Assembly (NCBI GenBank): GCA_030077755.1
Contig: JAQJZZ010000008.1
Location: 2,666,001-2,730,000, forward strand
DNA: 64,000 bases
Source of the DNA: Filosporella fistucella
Lineage: Eukaryota > Ascomycota > Leotiomycetes > Helotiales
Direction: 5' to 3'
A program made the position numbers and the translations under genes. Numbering within the stretch: the first letter of the stretch is position 1; the number at the start of each line of letters is the position of its first letter. The notes under the pieces are model-generated. The model searched no databases and was not told the origin of the DNA. It saw only the letters and a list, made by a program, of their open reading frames with translations. Positions 22,594-32,814 of this stretch are shown in pieces.

Positions 22594-23564
22594 GGGAATT
22601 ACAGCATGTAATTAAGCCTTATAGTTGAAGGAATATGTTCGTGGAGTCTGGTCATGAATAGCGGGGTCAAGAAATGACAAAGCGCAAAAAGTCAGAGGAT
22701 AAGGACTTTCTTGGAACAACACTCGAAGCTTCATACACAACAACATGAATCGAAAGAGTCAGAGTGATGATTATCAAAGGCAACCAGGAGCCTGAATGTA
22801 TCCGAAATGTCCTCTGAGTGGAGTGGTGGGGTAAATTTGATGCTGACACACGTGACTCGCCCCTTTTTCGGGTTTGAACAAAAAGTCCGACCGGAATTCT
22901 CTGTTCATATAAAGTCAGTCTCTCGGGCTCATACTATTCTCCGCCACTTCAACTCCTAAATGATTCCACCGAGTTCAGTGAAGTTCTAGTCGTGGTAGCG
23001 AACACACTACTTGTCGGTCATCTCTGCAAAGTAGAAATTTCAACATTTTTCAATCTAGCAGTACATCACGTGCCTAGTTCGAATTCCTGTCTTTGACGAT
23101 TTCTTCACCTTGACTGTTTGCGGATTCCTGACACTGCTATATATTGATGCCGCTCAACTAACATAGAATAAAAGCTTGTTCCCCCAAACCACAATGTAAG
23201 ATCCGAGGTTCGTGTCTCATTGTATCTTACTCCTAATGACGTTGCCTCAAATACAGTGAATAGTCGCATCAGAAGAGACTGATAGGGTGCCCACACTTCT
23301 ACCCATTTCCTCCGCTGCCTCTCTCTCGTCATTCCGCCCATCGCCATCTTCGGTACTTGTCACCTCCGCACAGAATCCACCAAATATACGCCCATCTTCA
23401 AGGAAGCGTCTCGATATTTCGCCTATTGTTACCCCCTCCCCCATGAGCTCTCCCGAGATGCTTCATTGGGAGTGATGCGCTAAGAAACTCAATCCCATCA
23501 ATGACAGATTCACAAGTTGCGTCTCATTCTGGTTCGGAAGCAACTACAATCTCATCTATTGATT
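22594..23564. other. Intergenic, nothing recognised
   Basis: Contains the presumed promoter of the zinc-cluster gene. Overlapping frames at 23105-23475 on both strands are not supported as genes. Confidence 0.3.
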
Positions 23565-24906
23565 TTACATGAGCATGCGAACAGAAGTCGACTTTGCTTC
23601 GTCCCGTAACCTGTCGAGGATTGCAAGACAATTTTTCTTCTGTACGGGTATTCCGAGAAGGATTCGTCGCCAAAATTTCGTTGTATCATTCTTGTCAGGG
23701 CTTTTCCGGACATGGGAGCTTAGTAGTGCTTCGCAAAACTCCTGGATGATCCATTGCAGCCGCTGTCTATTCCTCCTTGACTGTTCAACATGACGCTTAT
23801 ATATTAGAGGGTTATCACAGTCTGGTCTCAAAAGCGTGCGATACAAGGACTTCCTGTCAAGTTGGGAGCTTGGTGAGAGTGTTTCGAAAGAAGCCAGGGG
23901 GATATAGCTTAATTCATGTGGGTAACTGAATTGCGATTTCCAGAAATTGGGGGACATATCTTGACCGGCAATAGGGCGAGATGCAAGTCTGAGGGCGTAA
24001 ACAGGTTTTGTAGACAAGAAAGACAGAATCTTGAACATGACTTTGCCGGGAATTGTGGAAAATATGTTCGAGTTATTATCGTACTACCTGACAATATCCT
24101 CATCAGCATTGAGCGGTAGTTGATTATGAAAGGCGAGCAAACAGGGTGAATTCTCGAACACCTCCTGAAAGCAAACTAGACTATTCGGATCGCAAACCAG
24201 AAAGTCCCATTCAACAGGGCGATCAGAGTATTCATCGTCCGAAAACAACGAGTCTTCTAATCAAGTCCACGAGTGTCGCCAAAATTGCTCGGCACCAGCA
24301 TAGCCAACAGAGCTCCATTTTTGATCCAGTCCTCTTCCGTTCCCAGCAATATCTTGCAGTGATAAGACACCTCCCAGGAGGTCAGGAGAAGCAGACTGGC
24401 TCGAGGAATAGAGAGATGCAAATATCTGGAGCATCATATCGTAGCAGACTGTGTGGATTAGATATGCGACATCAAGCTCGTCTTTTCTGAAAAATATCAG
24501 CTACTGCGAATCTCCATCGCCCTGCACCTCTTTTAACTCACGCATTGTCGAAACACACAAAATTATTCGAGAATTTTCCCTCATTCTCAGCAACGCCATG
24601 GTCAAACTCTTGGTCATCGGGTAAAGGCGCAAGTCCAGTGCCCTCAGGACTCAGCTCATTATGTGATCTTGAGATTTACCAATGCGTGGAATGAGGGAGC
24701 CGCTTGACTGTGATATCGTCAGTCGTTCGTCAAGGCAAAGTACCAAAGTAACAAGAGCTATCGATGTATGCGCGTCTGGCAATCCCTACCGACGCGAAAT
24801 GATTTCAACCACTCGAAGTCATCATCACGATAGAAAGGGTGCCATCGTAAATGTCTGAAATAGTGTCAGGGGGTACACTGCAGTGGGAACAAAATGTATT
24901 CGCCAT
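23565..24906 (-). pseudogene. F-box-like protein gene with five in-frame stops
   Basis: The decayed frame starts at the ATG at 24906 (MANTFCSHCSVPP). It has one good intron (24541-24487, GTGAGT..TTTCAG, phase kept) and ends at 23565. Past the intron come DELDVAYLIHTVCYDMML and EQFWRHSW, then an F-box-like stretch (FKILSFLSTKPVYALRLASR) and a C-terminal helical part (RLQWIIQEFCEALL). This is the layout of large fungal F-box-like families. Stops in frame: TGA 24805-24807, TGA 24730-24732, TAA 24676-24678, TGA 24261-24263, TAG 24084-24086. Each could arise from one C-to-T change in CGA, CAA or CAG. The first exon may also contain a frameshift (YRDDDFEWLKSFRV in another frame). A real F-box would link a target to an SCF ubiquitin ligase. 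Confidence 0.6.
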
Positions 24907-26052
24907 GTCATGCCAACGAGTTGCATAAAATATTATTCTCGATCGTGATAGTTGTGAGTTGTGGAAAATCTGGAAGTGGGTAATGGCGACCAAGAAGTGG
25001 AAGGATATACTACTATACTTGCCATTCGGCTAAAAGGTTCAGTGTGTTGGGGGGAGAAATAGGGGGAGGGGTGGCTCCGTTAGTTCGTACCGAACCTAGT
25101 CGCAGGATTTTGATGGATGGCAAGATTCTGGTTGGGGTTGGGATTTGCAAATACATCAAGTGCTGGTGGTAATTGAGTCGATTCAGATTTATCACTTACT
25201 TATGCTTACGGCTTCTTCACATGGTCAGCAGAAATGTGAATGTGAGCGACCAATGACTTCTGTAGACACTTGATGCAGTCGAGATTTCTCCTTACAGATT
25301 TTCATAGATGAATTCCACAAGAACCCAAATATCGTCATTTCAACAACTGAAATATTTTGGCTCAGTTCATGATCGTTGGTGGGAGGTACCCGCCTAGGTA
25401 ATATCTATACACCTCCATGTCACGAGAGGTCACGAAATATAATCATAGCATCATGTTCCATGGCATGTCAAGACGTGAATAGATAAGAAAATTAACCATA
25501 TCGTATTCTGACACCATGCTGGAAAGATACTGGCTGCTTTTCAACATCCGCGCTAAAGTGCGTCATCCAATGAAAGAGTTTAACCTCTCATTTTCCCAGC
25601 CCATCACCTTTCCAGCTCATCATTTTTCCAACTCGGCAAAGGGGTAAAGTTCAATTTAATTGTAAGATCTGGGTTGCTGAACTTCGTCATGCTTCATATA
25701 TCATTCGTTAAACATTGTCTATATATAGTAAGCTGATGGAAACATAGCCAGCCGCATTTTGCCACCGATTTATTTGCAACATCATGTACCTCCAATCAAA
25801 ATCAAATGAGCCATTCGGCCGTCCCCGACTCAGTGCACCCTGATTCGATGTACCAAATGATGTACGAGGAGGCGATGACATGTTGCTTGCCGGTGCATTA
25901 CACAAAACAGCCCCGCCTCAATCATTTCGTCGACCAGGCCGAGACAGCATTCTATAAAGCACGGCATTGGCATCAAATTCACGATGCATACCGCAATTAA
26001 TTATTCTCTCGCTACACGCTTCCACTGTCGTTAACAAAAAATCTAAAGCACG
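24907..26052. other. Intergenic, nothing recognised apart from a TATA-like site
   Basis: No supported gene. A TATAAAG at 25953-25959, 94 nt before the next ATG, is a plausible core promoter for the secreted protein. Confidence 0.3.
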
Positions 26053-26669
26053 ATGCTCAATCAATTCTCCCTCCTGTTTCTAGCCATACTCGCCGTTGCA
26101 CCACATTCCTTTTCATTGCCAACTAATGAAAACGACTTCCAGCCGACTTTCATTCTCCAAAACATCAAATTTTACACCAGCGAGATTTTTTCAACTCCTG
26201 CACATCGCGCTGTCTCCAGTGGAACAATTGATTTCAATCTGACCAACAATGCCGTTCCATACACAACGCACTGCACTGGCTACAGCAACCGCTTGACCGG
26301 ATATTTCTACGGCGACTACATTTATACGTGCGATGTACCTACTGGCTCTGGAGTTACCCCAGATGCTGCAGCAAGTTTCAAGTTCTCTGCTAGCGACGGA
26401 GCTTTCAGCGTCAACCAAACTTGGGATTGTTCCGAGTTAGTCACTCTCACATATGGTTAATCCAGCATGCTACTTTACGTGCTAACAAACATAGGACCAA
26501 GAAGAAATATCTTGGGATAGGATTTGGGCAAGCAGATTTAACTGGAAGTGCATGTGTCATCGAAAAGTGGCAGAATTCGAACTGGACGATGGGACAGCTG
26601 TACAGCACATACACGACCACTTGCTCGCCAAAGGACTTGAATATAAGCCCTGTGGTTACGACGATTTGA
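26053..26669 (+). CDS. Small secreted protein, possibly AA1-like
   Basis: Exon 1 26053-26435 and exon 2 26495-26669, joined over GTTAGT..ATAG, give 184 aa. The N-terminus is a clear signal peptide (LNQFSLLFLAILAVAPHSFS) without membrane segments behind it. The mature part has five cysteines, several N-x-T/S sites and alternating hydrophobic residues suggesting a beta-sandwich. The layout (start FILQNIKFYTSE, middle THCTGY and YIYTCDVP, end SACVIEKWQ) is loosely like secreted AA1-like (Alternaria allergen type) proteins of ascomycetes. That assignment is weak. It could be an effector-like or cell-wall-associated protein. Intact. Confidence 0.65.
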
Positions 26670-26849
26670 TTGGTATCGAAGTTAATTAATGGTTCATTAA
26701 TAGAGGTCCTAGCTTTACGCAATTCACTTCCTTGGGCTCACATGGAATACCAAAATAGTTGGGAGGTGAAAATCCTGTAATTTATACAGCTGGTATATAT
26801 AATATGAAAACTTTTCAGTAAACCCTCAAATCATGAGCTGACATTGAAA

Positions 26850-28388
26850 TCATTCTTCCTGTCCTTCATTGGCCACAATCTCAACCTGCAAAAGCTCACA
26901 CATTGACCGCCAGCGATCAATACGTCTCCTCTCACTCCCAGTCGCCACCTGTTGATCAACCATACTAACGCTATCATGGACATCCACAGTCCCGCATTCC
27001 CAGTCATCAACTTCAGCTTCGACGTTTTCCTTCTCAGTTGCCATCCATCGCTCAATACGTCCGCGGTCCACGGTCGCGATTATTTCGGCTTCCATGGATT
27101 CGGCGTATCCGTCGTCGTGACGATCGACGAAACCGGATTCTTGGTCGTAGGCATCAAGGACAACTCCGAGTAGTTTTGCGCGTTCCCTGGCTTCATCGAG
27201 ATTTTTCTCAGCCTCGATGAGCTCGGCTGTGGCTTTTTGGGCTTCTTGGATCATGATGACGTCGAAGTCGGTTTTGCTTGTGTCTATCTCTCCTCTTTCT
27301 TTCATTGCTGAGAATTCCTGCCATTCGGTATCGTGGTACTGCTTCCAATTATGTACTCTGTCGCGAGCATCTTGCATGATGAACGTTTTTTCCTTGAAGT
27401 CTTCTTCGGCGGCATGTTTCAACTCAAAAGCTTGTTGATGTGCTGTTTCACTCGAGGTAAGGACTTTTGGCTCCCATAGAAGTTGCTCCAATGCTGCACG
27501 ATGCCGTTTACCGGCCACATTCCACGGAACATGATCTTCAGAAGGTGTCTCAATCAAGTTATTGTCGCCGAGGGCCTCTTTCATATCCCGGAACATTCTC
27601 TGCCGTGGTTGCTCAAGCTCTTCGCGGGTTTCTGATAGGCTTTCTTCTAGAGATTGACGTTGTCTTTCCAATTCAAGTATAATGTCGTCGGCTTCTTTGA
27701 TATGGCCGAGCTGCTCATTATATTTGTCTCCCTCCATAGATCTCAAATCCTGTCTCAAATCGTTTAAGACCCCAATGACTTCTTCGATTTGAGATTGATT
27801 TACAGAGAGCTGCTCAAGGAGACCAGCAATTGTCTCCTCACATCGCATGACTAAGTTTAGTTGCCAGACTACATTCCGGGTCAATGTCAATGCAGAGCAT
27901 TTTTCTCCATATGGCCCAACATATGTGATTATCTCCATGTATCGAGAGTTAAGTGGCGGTGCTTCGCCCGCGGGGATATTCTCATCCTTTAGTACCGTCA
28001 CAAGTTGATCATGAGGGACATTTTGCTGGCAATCTGGAGAACCTGCCATGTGCTCTTGTATTGACTGATTTAAGTTTCTCTCTATCATGTTAGTGCTGGT
28101 GCCATCTAAAAACGGTTGAGACTCTGCGGCAGACTGAGATGCTGGATCTAAAATAGATCCTTGCCCCCTGACCAAGCTTTCAGTTCCCCAAATTAACCAT
28201 GTCAGTCTCTTGACGGCCCGGCTGTTCATGATACTATGGGCTATTCCGAACATTGTTCCCTCTCGCTGCTTTCTACTGCTACCGGAATTCTGGCGGTGGG
28301 TGTAACTTTTGGATACTTGGAACCGGCAACCCCGTCTTAAACTTCTGGACTGAGCTTTGTGCAAAGATTTTGTAGTAATTGACTTCAT
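26850..28388 (-). CDS. Coiled-coil hypothetical protein (512 aa)
   Basis: Single exon from the ATG at 28388. The basic N-terminus (residues 1-50, rich in Ser, Arg, Lys) could be a mitochondrial or nuclear signal. Residues about 165-260 contain heptad-like helices (LLEQLSVNQSQIEEVIGVL, then RQRQSLEESLSETREELEQ), and a second long helical stretch spans about 310-410 (AFELKHAAEEDFKEK, ATAELIEAEKNLDEARERA). The C-terminus is acidic and ends in NEGQEE. No catalytic motif. Probably a structural or scaffold protein; family not recognised. Divergent from DUF6590-like paralogue C with 467 bp between starts. Confidence 0.65.
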   Translation of the reverse strand: MKSITTKSLHKAQSRSLRRGCRFQVSKSYTHRQNSGSSRKQREGTMFGIAHSIMNSRAVKRLTWLIWGTESLVRGQGSILDPASQSAAESQPFLDGTSTNMIERNLNQSIQEHMAGSPDCQQNVPHDQLVTVLKDENIPAGEAPPLNSRYMEIITYVGPYGEKCSALTLTRNVVWQLNLVMRCEETIAGLLEQLSVNQSQIEEVIGVLNDLRQDLRSMEGDKYNEQLGHIKEADDIILELERQRQSLEESLSETREELEQPRQRMFRDMKEALGDNNLIETPSEDHVPWNVAGKRHRAALEQLLWEPKVLTSSETAHQQAFELKHAAEEDFKEKTFIMQDARDRVHNWKQYHDTEWQEFSAMKERGEIDTSKTDFDVIMIQEAQKATAELIEAEKNLDEARERAKLLGVVLDAYDQESGFVDRHDDGYAESMEAEIIATVDRGRIERWMATEKENVEAEVDDWECGTVDVHDSVSMVDQQVATGSERRRIDRWRSMCELLQVEIVANEGQEE

Positions 28389-28855
28389 CCCATTATTCTT
28401 TCCAAGTGGACGTGGTAGTTTTAATCATCAGGAGTTCCATTTGTTCTTCTTCAATTTAGAAAACAAAGAGCTCTCTTTATAATTTACCATATTATGTTCG
28501 ATTTTGCTCTCTGTTCCGTGATTCAGACTCGACAGCTGACAAAGACGCAAGCCACCTCTGATGCACCATATTTCTTTGTCTCTATGACAGCTCGAGTTAT
28601 TGGAATCGGGAGAGCAGACGCATCAGCCTATCATATCTGACACTCTTTGATCGGCCACAAGAAAAGACACAGTTGTTTATTGAGATCAAATCGTTTTTAA
28701 ACAATGATAAAATTCAGAAATAAGACCAGCCTCTTCGAATTTCTGCGATGTTTACTCCTTGTTGTAAGCTAAAATATTATCTAGCTCTCGGATTTTGGAA
28801 GCCGTAAAATAGATAATTCTTACCACTCTCCTCTTTTTACGAAGTTCCTTTCCTA
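28389..28855. promoter_or_regulatory. Shared promoter region of two divergent genes
   Basis: The 467 bp between the ATGs of the coiled-coil protein and DUF6590-like paralogue C must hold both promoters. I see no clear single TATA or operator. Confidence 0.4.
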
Positions 28856-30004
28856 ATGGCTCCTGATATAGAAATACCCGGGAGAAGTCCTGTAACAGGA
28901 TTAAAGAAAGCGACTCTGAACAAAAATTTGCTTGCCCAGAAGCTTGCGGCGGAAAGAATTGGGAGCTTGCAAAACCTCAAACGAAAACCAATTTTATCGA
29001 CTTCTATTACTGTAGCGGCTAGTTCTACGATTTCAATGGCATGTGCGACTGATAAAAATACAGCCCAAAAGTTGACTACTAGTGATAACATTACATGGAA
29101 ATCGTGTAGCAAAGCACTTGAAGATGGCAAGTCCCTCCCGCAGGAGATATTGAAACCACAGGAGGCTCAAAAACCAACCACAGATCTGCCAACCGCTCAA
29201 GCAACAACAAAAAAGAAAAATGCTAGTGCGGTAACAGCCGAAACCAAACCTGTCCAGCCTGCAGAGCAGCAAGTGACGAATCCGACTTCAGTTTTCGGAC
29301 GAGTAAGACATACTGACAAGGTTTACCCTGCTCATGAATACTACGAGGGCGTCATATTTAGCGCTCCCCATCACACTCATCATTACAACCAGGACTTGGA
29401 AGAGCCTCAGACAAGAGATCAGTCCATGACAAGAATAGGCATGACAAATTCCAAATACAGGAAGTTTGTCGTTGTGCGCCGCTGTTACAGACATGTGATA
29501 GCTCTTCCTATCATGACACACGAAGGTAAGGGCTTGAAAAATATTCCAGAGAGAAGCAAGGATGAATTTGTTTCCATCAGGGAGGCCGCTTTCAGTGAAA
29601 GCGCGGCTCCAGCGGAAAGCAGCCATCCCGTATTGTGGTCCACCCTCCATCCAGCAATGAAATTTGAGTCTATGTGGCATGCTAACAGCGATGTCACATC
29701 GGTACATTTCACCTTTCCATATTCGCACAAACTCAACACCAAATGTACTATCTCAGGTGAGCTGCTTCCTCGATCGCGAGAGGAGTTGCTGGCTCTGTAT
29801 GCATCGGTTTGTGGAGCAATTCCGAAATTGCTGCCACCGCTATCGCAATCTCGATACGAGCCATATCCAAGCAGCCGATCAAAGGCGTCAAACAGTAGTG
29901 TTGCATACTCAAATCAGGCCTCAACGATTGGTCCCAATCGTTTAAGACCACGTCAGCCAATCGATTGTGGATCAAGTACTTCTTCTATTGCTGGCAGGCT
30001 GTGA
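28856..30004 (+). CDS. DUF6590-like protein (paralogue C)
   Basis: Single exon, 382 aa, from the ATG at 28856. Residues 1-140 are low-complexity (Lys, Ala, Thr, Gln-rich) and probably disordered. The DUF6590-like domain follows from about residue 145: a GRVRHTDKVYPAHEYYEGVIF lead-in, SMTRIGMTNSKYRKFVVV, RHVIALPIMTHEGKGLKN, and later YSHKLNTKCTISGELLPRS. It aligns with paralogues A and B in motif order. The C-terminal 70 residues are Ser/Pro-rich. No membrane or secretion signal. Function unknown; no defects. Confidence 0.65.
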   Translation: MAPDIEIPGRSPVTGLKKATLNKNLLAQKLAAERIGSLQNLKRKPILSTSITVAASSTISMACATDKNTAQKLTTSDNITWKSCSKALEDGKSLPQEILKPQEAQKPTTDLPTAQATTKKKNASAVTAETKPVQPAEQQVTNPTSVFGRVRHTDKVYPAHEYYEGVIFSAPHHTHHYNQDLEEPQTRDQSMTRIGMTNSKYRKFVVVRRCYRHVIALPIMTHEGKGLKNIPERSKDEFVSIREAAFSESAAPAESSHPVLWSTLHPAMKFESMWHANSDVTSVHFTFPYSHKLNTKCTISGELLPRSREELLALYASVCGAIPKLLPPLSQSRYEPYPSSRSKASNSSVAYSNQASTIGPNRLRPRQPIDCGSSTSSIAGRL

Positions 30005-30719
30005 TTCGCAACTATCTTGAAGTTTTCTCACCTATCACCATCAAAATGGGGCTGGCAGGTAAGTCAATATATGTTTGGTATATATGTAGCGTATGTGGTG
30101 TTCGGATCACTGCTGGTCAGCGACTATATGAATATGAATATTCTATGATGACGTTTTTTGCAATTCATGCCACTTCTCTCGTCCCTGTCTCATTCTTGAT
30201 CCATTCTTTTCGATTCTCACTTTACCAAAGAGCATCTATAAAAAGATATATTCCTTTTTTAGGCTAAAAATAATGAATTCGTTCGTCAACCTCCAGAGAT
30301 CATGGGGGGCTACATCACCAAGAGTAGCCCTCACGTGATATAAGAACAACATTCATCAGGTACTACTCTAACTCATTGTTGTTGAAGGTGTATACAGGCA
30401 TAGGCATGCTTTTGGTTTCTTTTGCCCCTTGGTTTCATCTCGAAATCCTCAGTTTGATATCAACAATAGTTAATTTGAATATCCCTACCTAACCTAACTC
30501 CCCTTTCCCATCGCTTAATGCGCGTGATAAGAAGCAATTTCTATTTGCAAGGTGTGAGGCAGCCCATCCATTTCTATTCCCCACTGGCCAAGACAAGAAA
30601 GAATATACAATTTAGAGAACATGAGAAACCAGGACCTTGTCATCTCATATTCATTACAGACCAATTTTCATGTAGAAGCTAGAACAACTACATTGTAAAC
30701 CCCAGCCAAAATCAATCTT
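30005..30719. other. Intergenic, nothing recognised
   Basis: Between convergent genes. No supported gene or repeat. Confidence 0.3.
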
Positions 30720-31744
30720 TTAGTTCTCCAAATTTGCGGGTCGAGTAGGAGGACCAAAGCAATTAGGCCATTTGTACTCGAAGTCCGGAACGAACAAGGG
30801 GCAGAAGTAAGTCTTGATCTTCGAAGCATCAATTGTTACTTTACCATCCATGCCAACACCCATGGCATGAACAACATGTGACCTTTGGATTCGGTAATTG
30901 CGAGTACGGACACCCTTACCGACAACCCTAATGAAGGACACGGATGGATGTTTAAGCATTGGACTCTGGGCAGCAGCTTTATCGTAAGCTGCTTGAGTTC
31001 GAGTAGCAAGATTAGGAATCAACTTGAAGTCATCGGGCCACTTGCGGGGGAGTTCTCGACGTTCTGCTCCAATTACGGCGTTGAGACGAGCTTGTCGCTC
31101 GCGGAAGCGAGCTGCTGTTTTTGGATTGCGTGCGAGAGCAGCTTGGCGAGCGGTTGGGCGATGACGACGAGTCTCTACGATAGGAGAGACACTTGCTGTT
31201 TCCGTGACCTCTGTATCTTTATTGAGTTGGTTGTTCTCCTACAATACATCAACCATCGACTTGTGAAGGGGAATTAAAAACTTACGTTGACATGATTAGG
31301 TTGATGTGATGTCTCCATAACCTCATTTTGTTGACCGGGTTCAGTGCCCTCCTGCAATAATTCAGTAAATGTGGACCTGAAAAATATGGATGAGAAAACT
31401 TACTTGGCAATTTGAGGATCCAGTAGCTGTACATTGAGTCTCTCCGATGGGAAAAGTGATGCTGGACTTCTCTTCGATGTTGGTGTTTTGATTGGCAGGA
31501 ATGAGTTGCTGTACACAACAAATCAGTTGGGGGCACAATAAGATGGAGGAGGGGAACTTGCATTTCGGATTGAAAGTGGAGGTGGTGGAGGCATGAGACC
31601 CTCAATCTCCAGTCCAGAGAATTTCCGACAAAAAGAGTCAAATACCACTGCGTTGAACATTGCTAGGACCCGATCGTTGGAACTGTGGTTTTGTGTAACT
31701 TCCGTAGAAGTATTCGCGGTTTGATTTTGCACCGTAGTCGACAT
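30720..31744 (-). CDS. Four-exon hypothetical protein (290 aa)
   Basis: Exons 31744-31562, 31508-31404, 31351-31286 and 31238-30720, all in phase 0. The first intron uses a GC donor (GCAAGT) and ends GTACAG; the others are GT-AG. The N-terminus is Asn/Thr/Ser-rich, with a Pro run (MPPPPPLS). The last exon encodes a basic stretch (TRRHRPTARQAALARNPKTA) and a compact-looking C-terminal part (VSFIRVVGKGVRTRNYRIQR, then TYFCPLFVPDFEYKWPNCF). No family recognised. The conserved phase over three introns supports a real gene. Could be nuclear from its basic patch, but that is inference. Confidence 0.65.
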
Positions 31745-32814
31745 GATGAAATGCTCTTCAGCGGTGCGATTATTCAAATATTCTGAGTGAAGAATAAAAC
31801 TTTGAGATATCTGTGGTAAGAGAAGAGCGAGACAGAGGAGAAAGGGGGAACTATATATTTGAAGATTTCCTCCTAACCAGTCAATTCTCTGACAGCTATT
31901 TCAGTCAGACGAAAATCTAAGGAAACTATCTAAGCAGTCAAGATGTCAATTTTCCATGACTATTTTAGCTCGCGCGGCGTTTCTAGATGGGTGTTATGAC
32001 ATCGTGAGCTTCACCCCACTGCATTTATTTCTAGCTTCTACCCGCATTTACTCCTATTAGAATCACATTATATGACGAAAAAATGGCAATGACTTTGATA
32101 GTGTATTCCATTTGTAAAAATAGCAATTTAGTTCCTCGGGGCAAGCCACGGTACCTCTTTCCTTAGCAAACACAACCACTTTTGTATCATACAGCTCTAC
32201 TACGTGACCTACTGAATAATTGGTCAATACTTTCCGCTCCTGTTATTTTTGAAGTTGGAAAAGGTGTGTACACATATTACCACCAAATAGGCAGATGGTA
32301 AAGAAGGATAGCACACCAAGACCACCTCTCGTTTAAAGTCTCTTCTCAAAAGTCGTAGTATGATATGGCAGAAGCTGCCCTCCTCCTGCTGACCTTGACT
32401 ACACTCGTATTGGATGAAAGACAGAATCAAAGAATCAAATGAATCGAGGACATTTGGGTGGATCATATTCGTTTTGCATTGAGGGATTTCGATCCCATGC
32501 ATTTAAGCTGCAAGATACAAGTTCTGGATCTTTGATCAGGTAACGAGAGTCATTGGTTCTATAGTAAAGAATTAGATTAGCAAGGAGCAAAGTCATCCAC
32601 GCCTTGCACAAACATAATACGATGGATGCTCTCGATATACATCCCAAACACGAAGTTATATATGCCGTTGAGCTTAGGAACCCAGTGCGACCATCACAAA
32701 CATCCCCAGAACATACTCGAATGTTTCTATCTTACACCTCTTGTACTCTCTCATTCAACGTGACAACAAATTTCTTGTACCAAGTTGATCTGAGCCGTAT
32801 AATGGGTCAGCTAT
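31745..32814. other. Intergenic, nothing recognised
   Basis: Promoter side of the four-exon gene and 3' flank of the transporter pseudogene. Short frames only. Confidence 0.3.

Noticed and set aside
23070..23095. B-box-like AGTTCGAATTCC suggesting a tRNA gene
   Set aside because: No A-box at the right distance and no cloverleaf can be drawn.
28856..30004. Antisense frames of up to 146 codons under DUF6590-like paralogue C
   Set aside because: The plus strand carries the conserved domain; the others are shadows.
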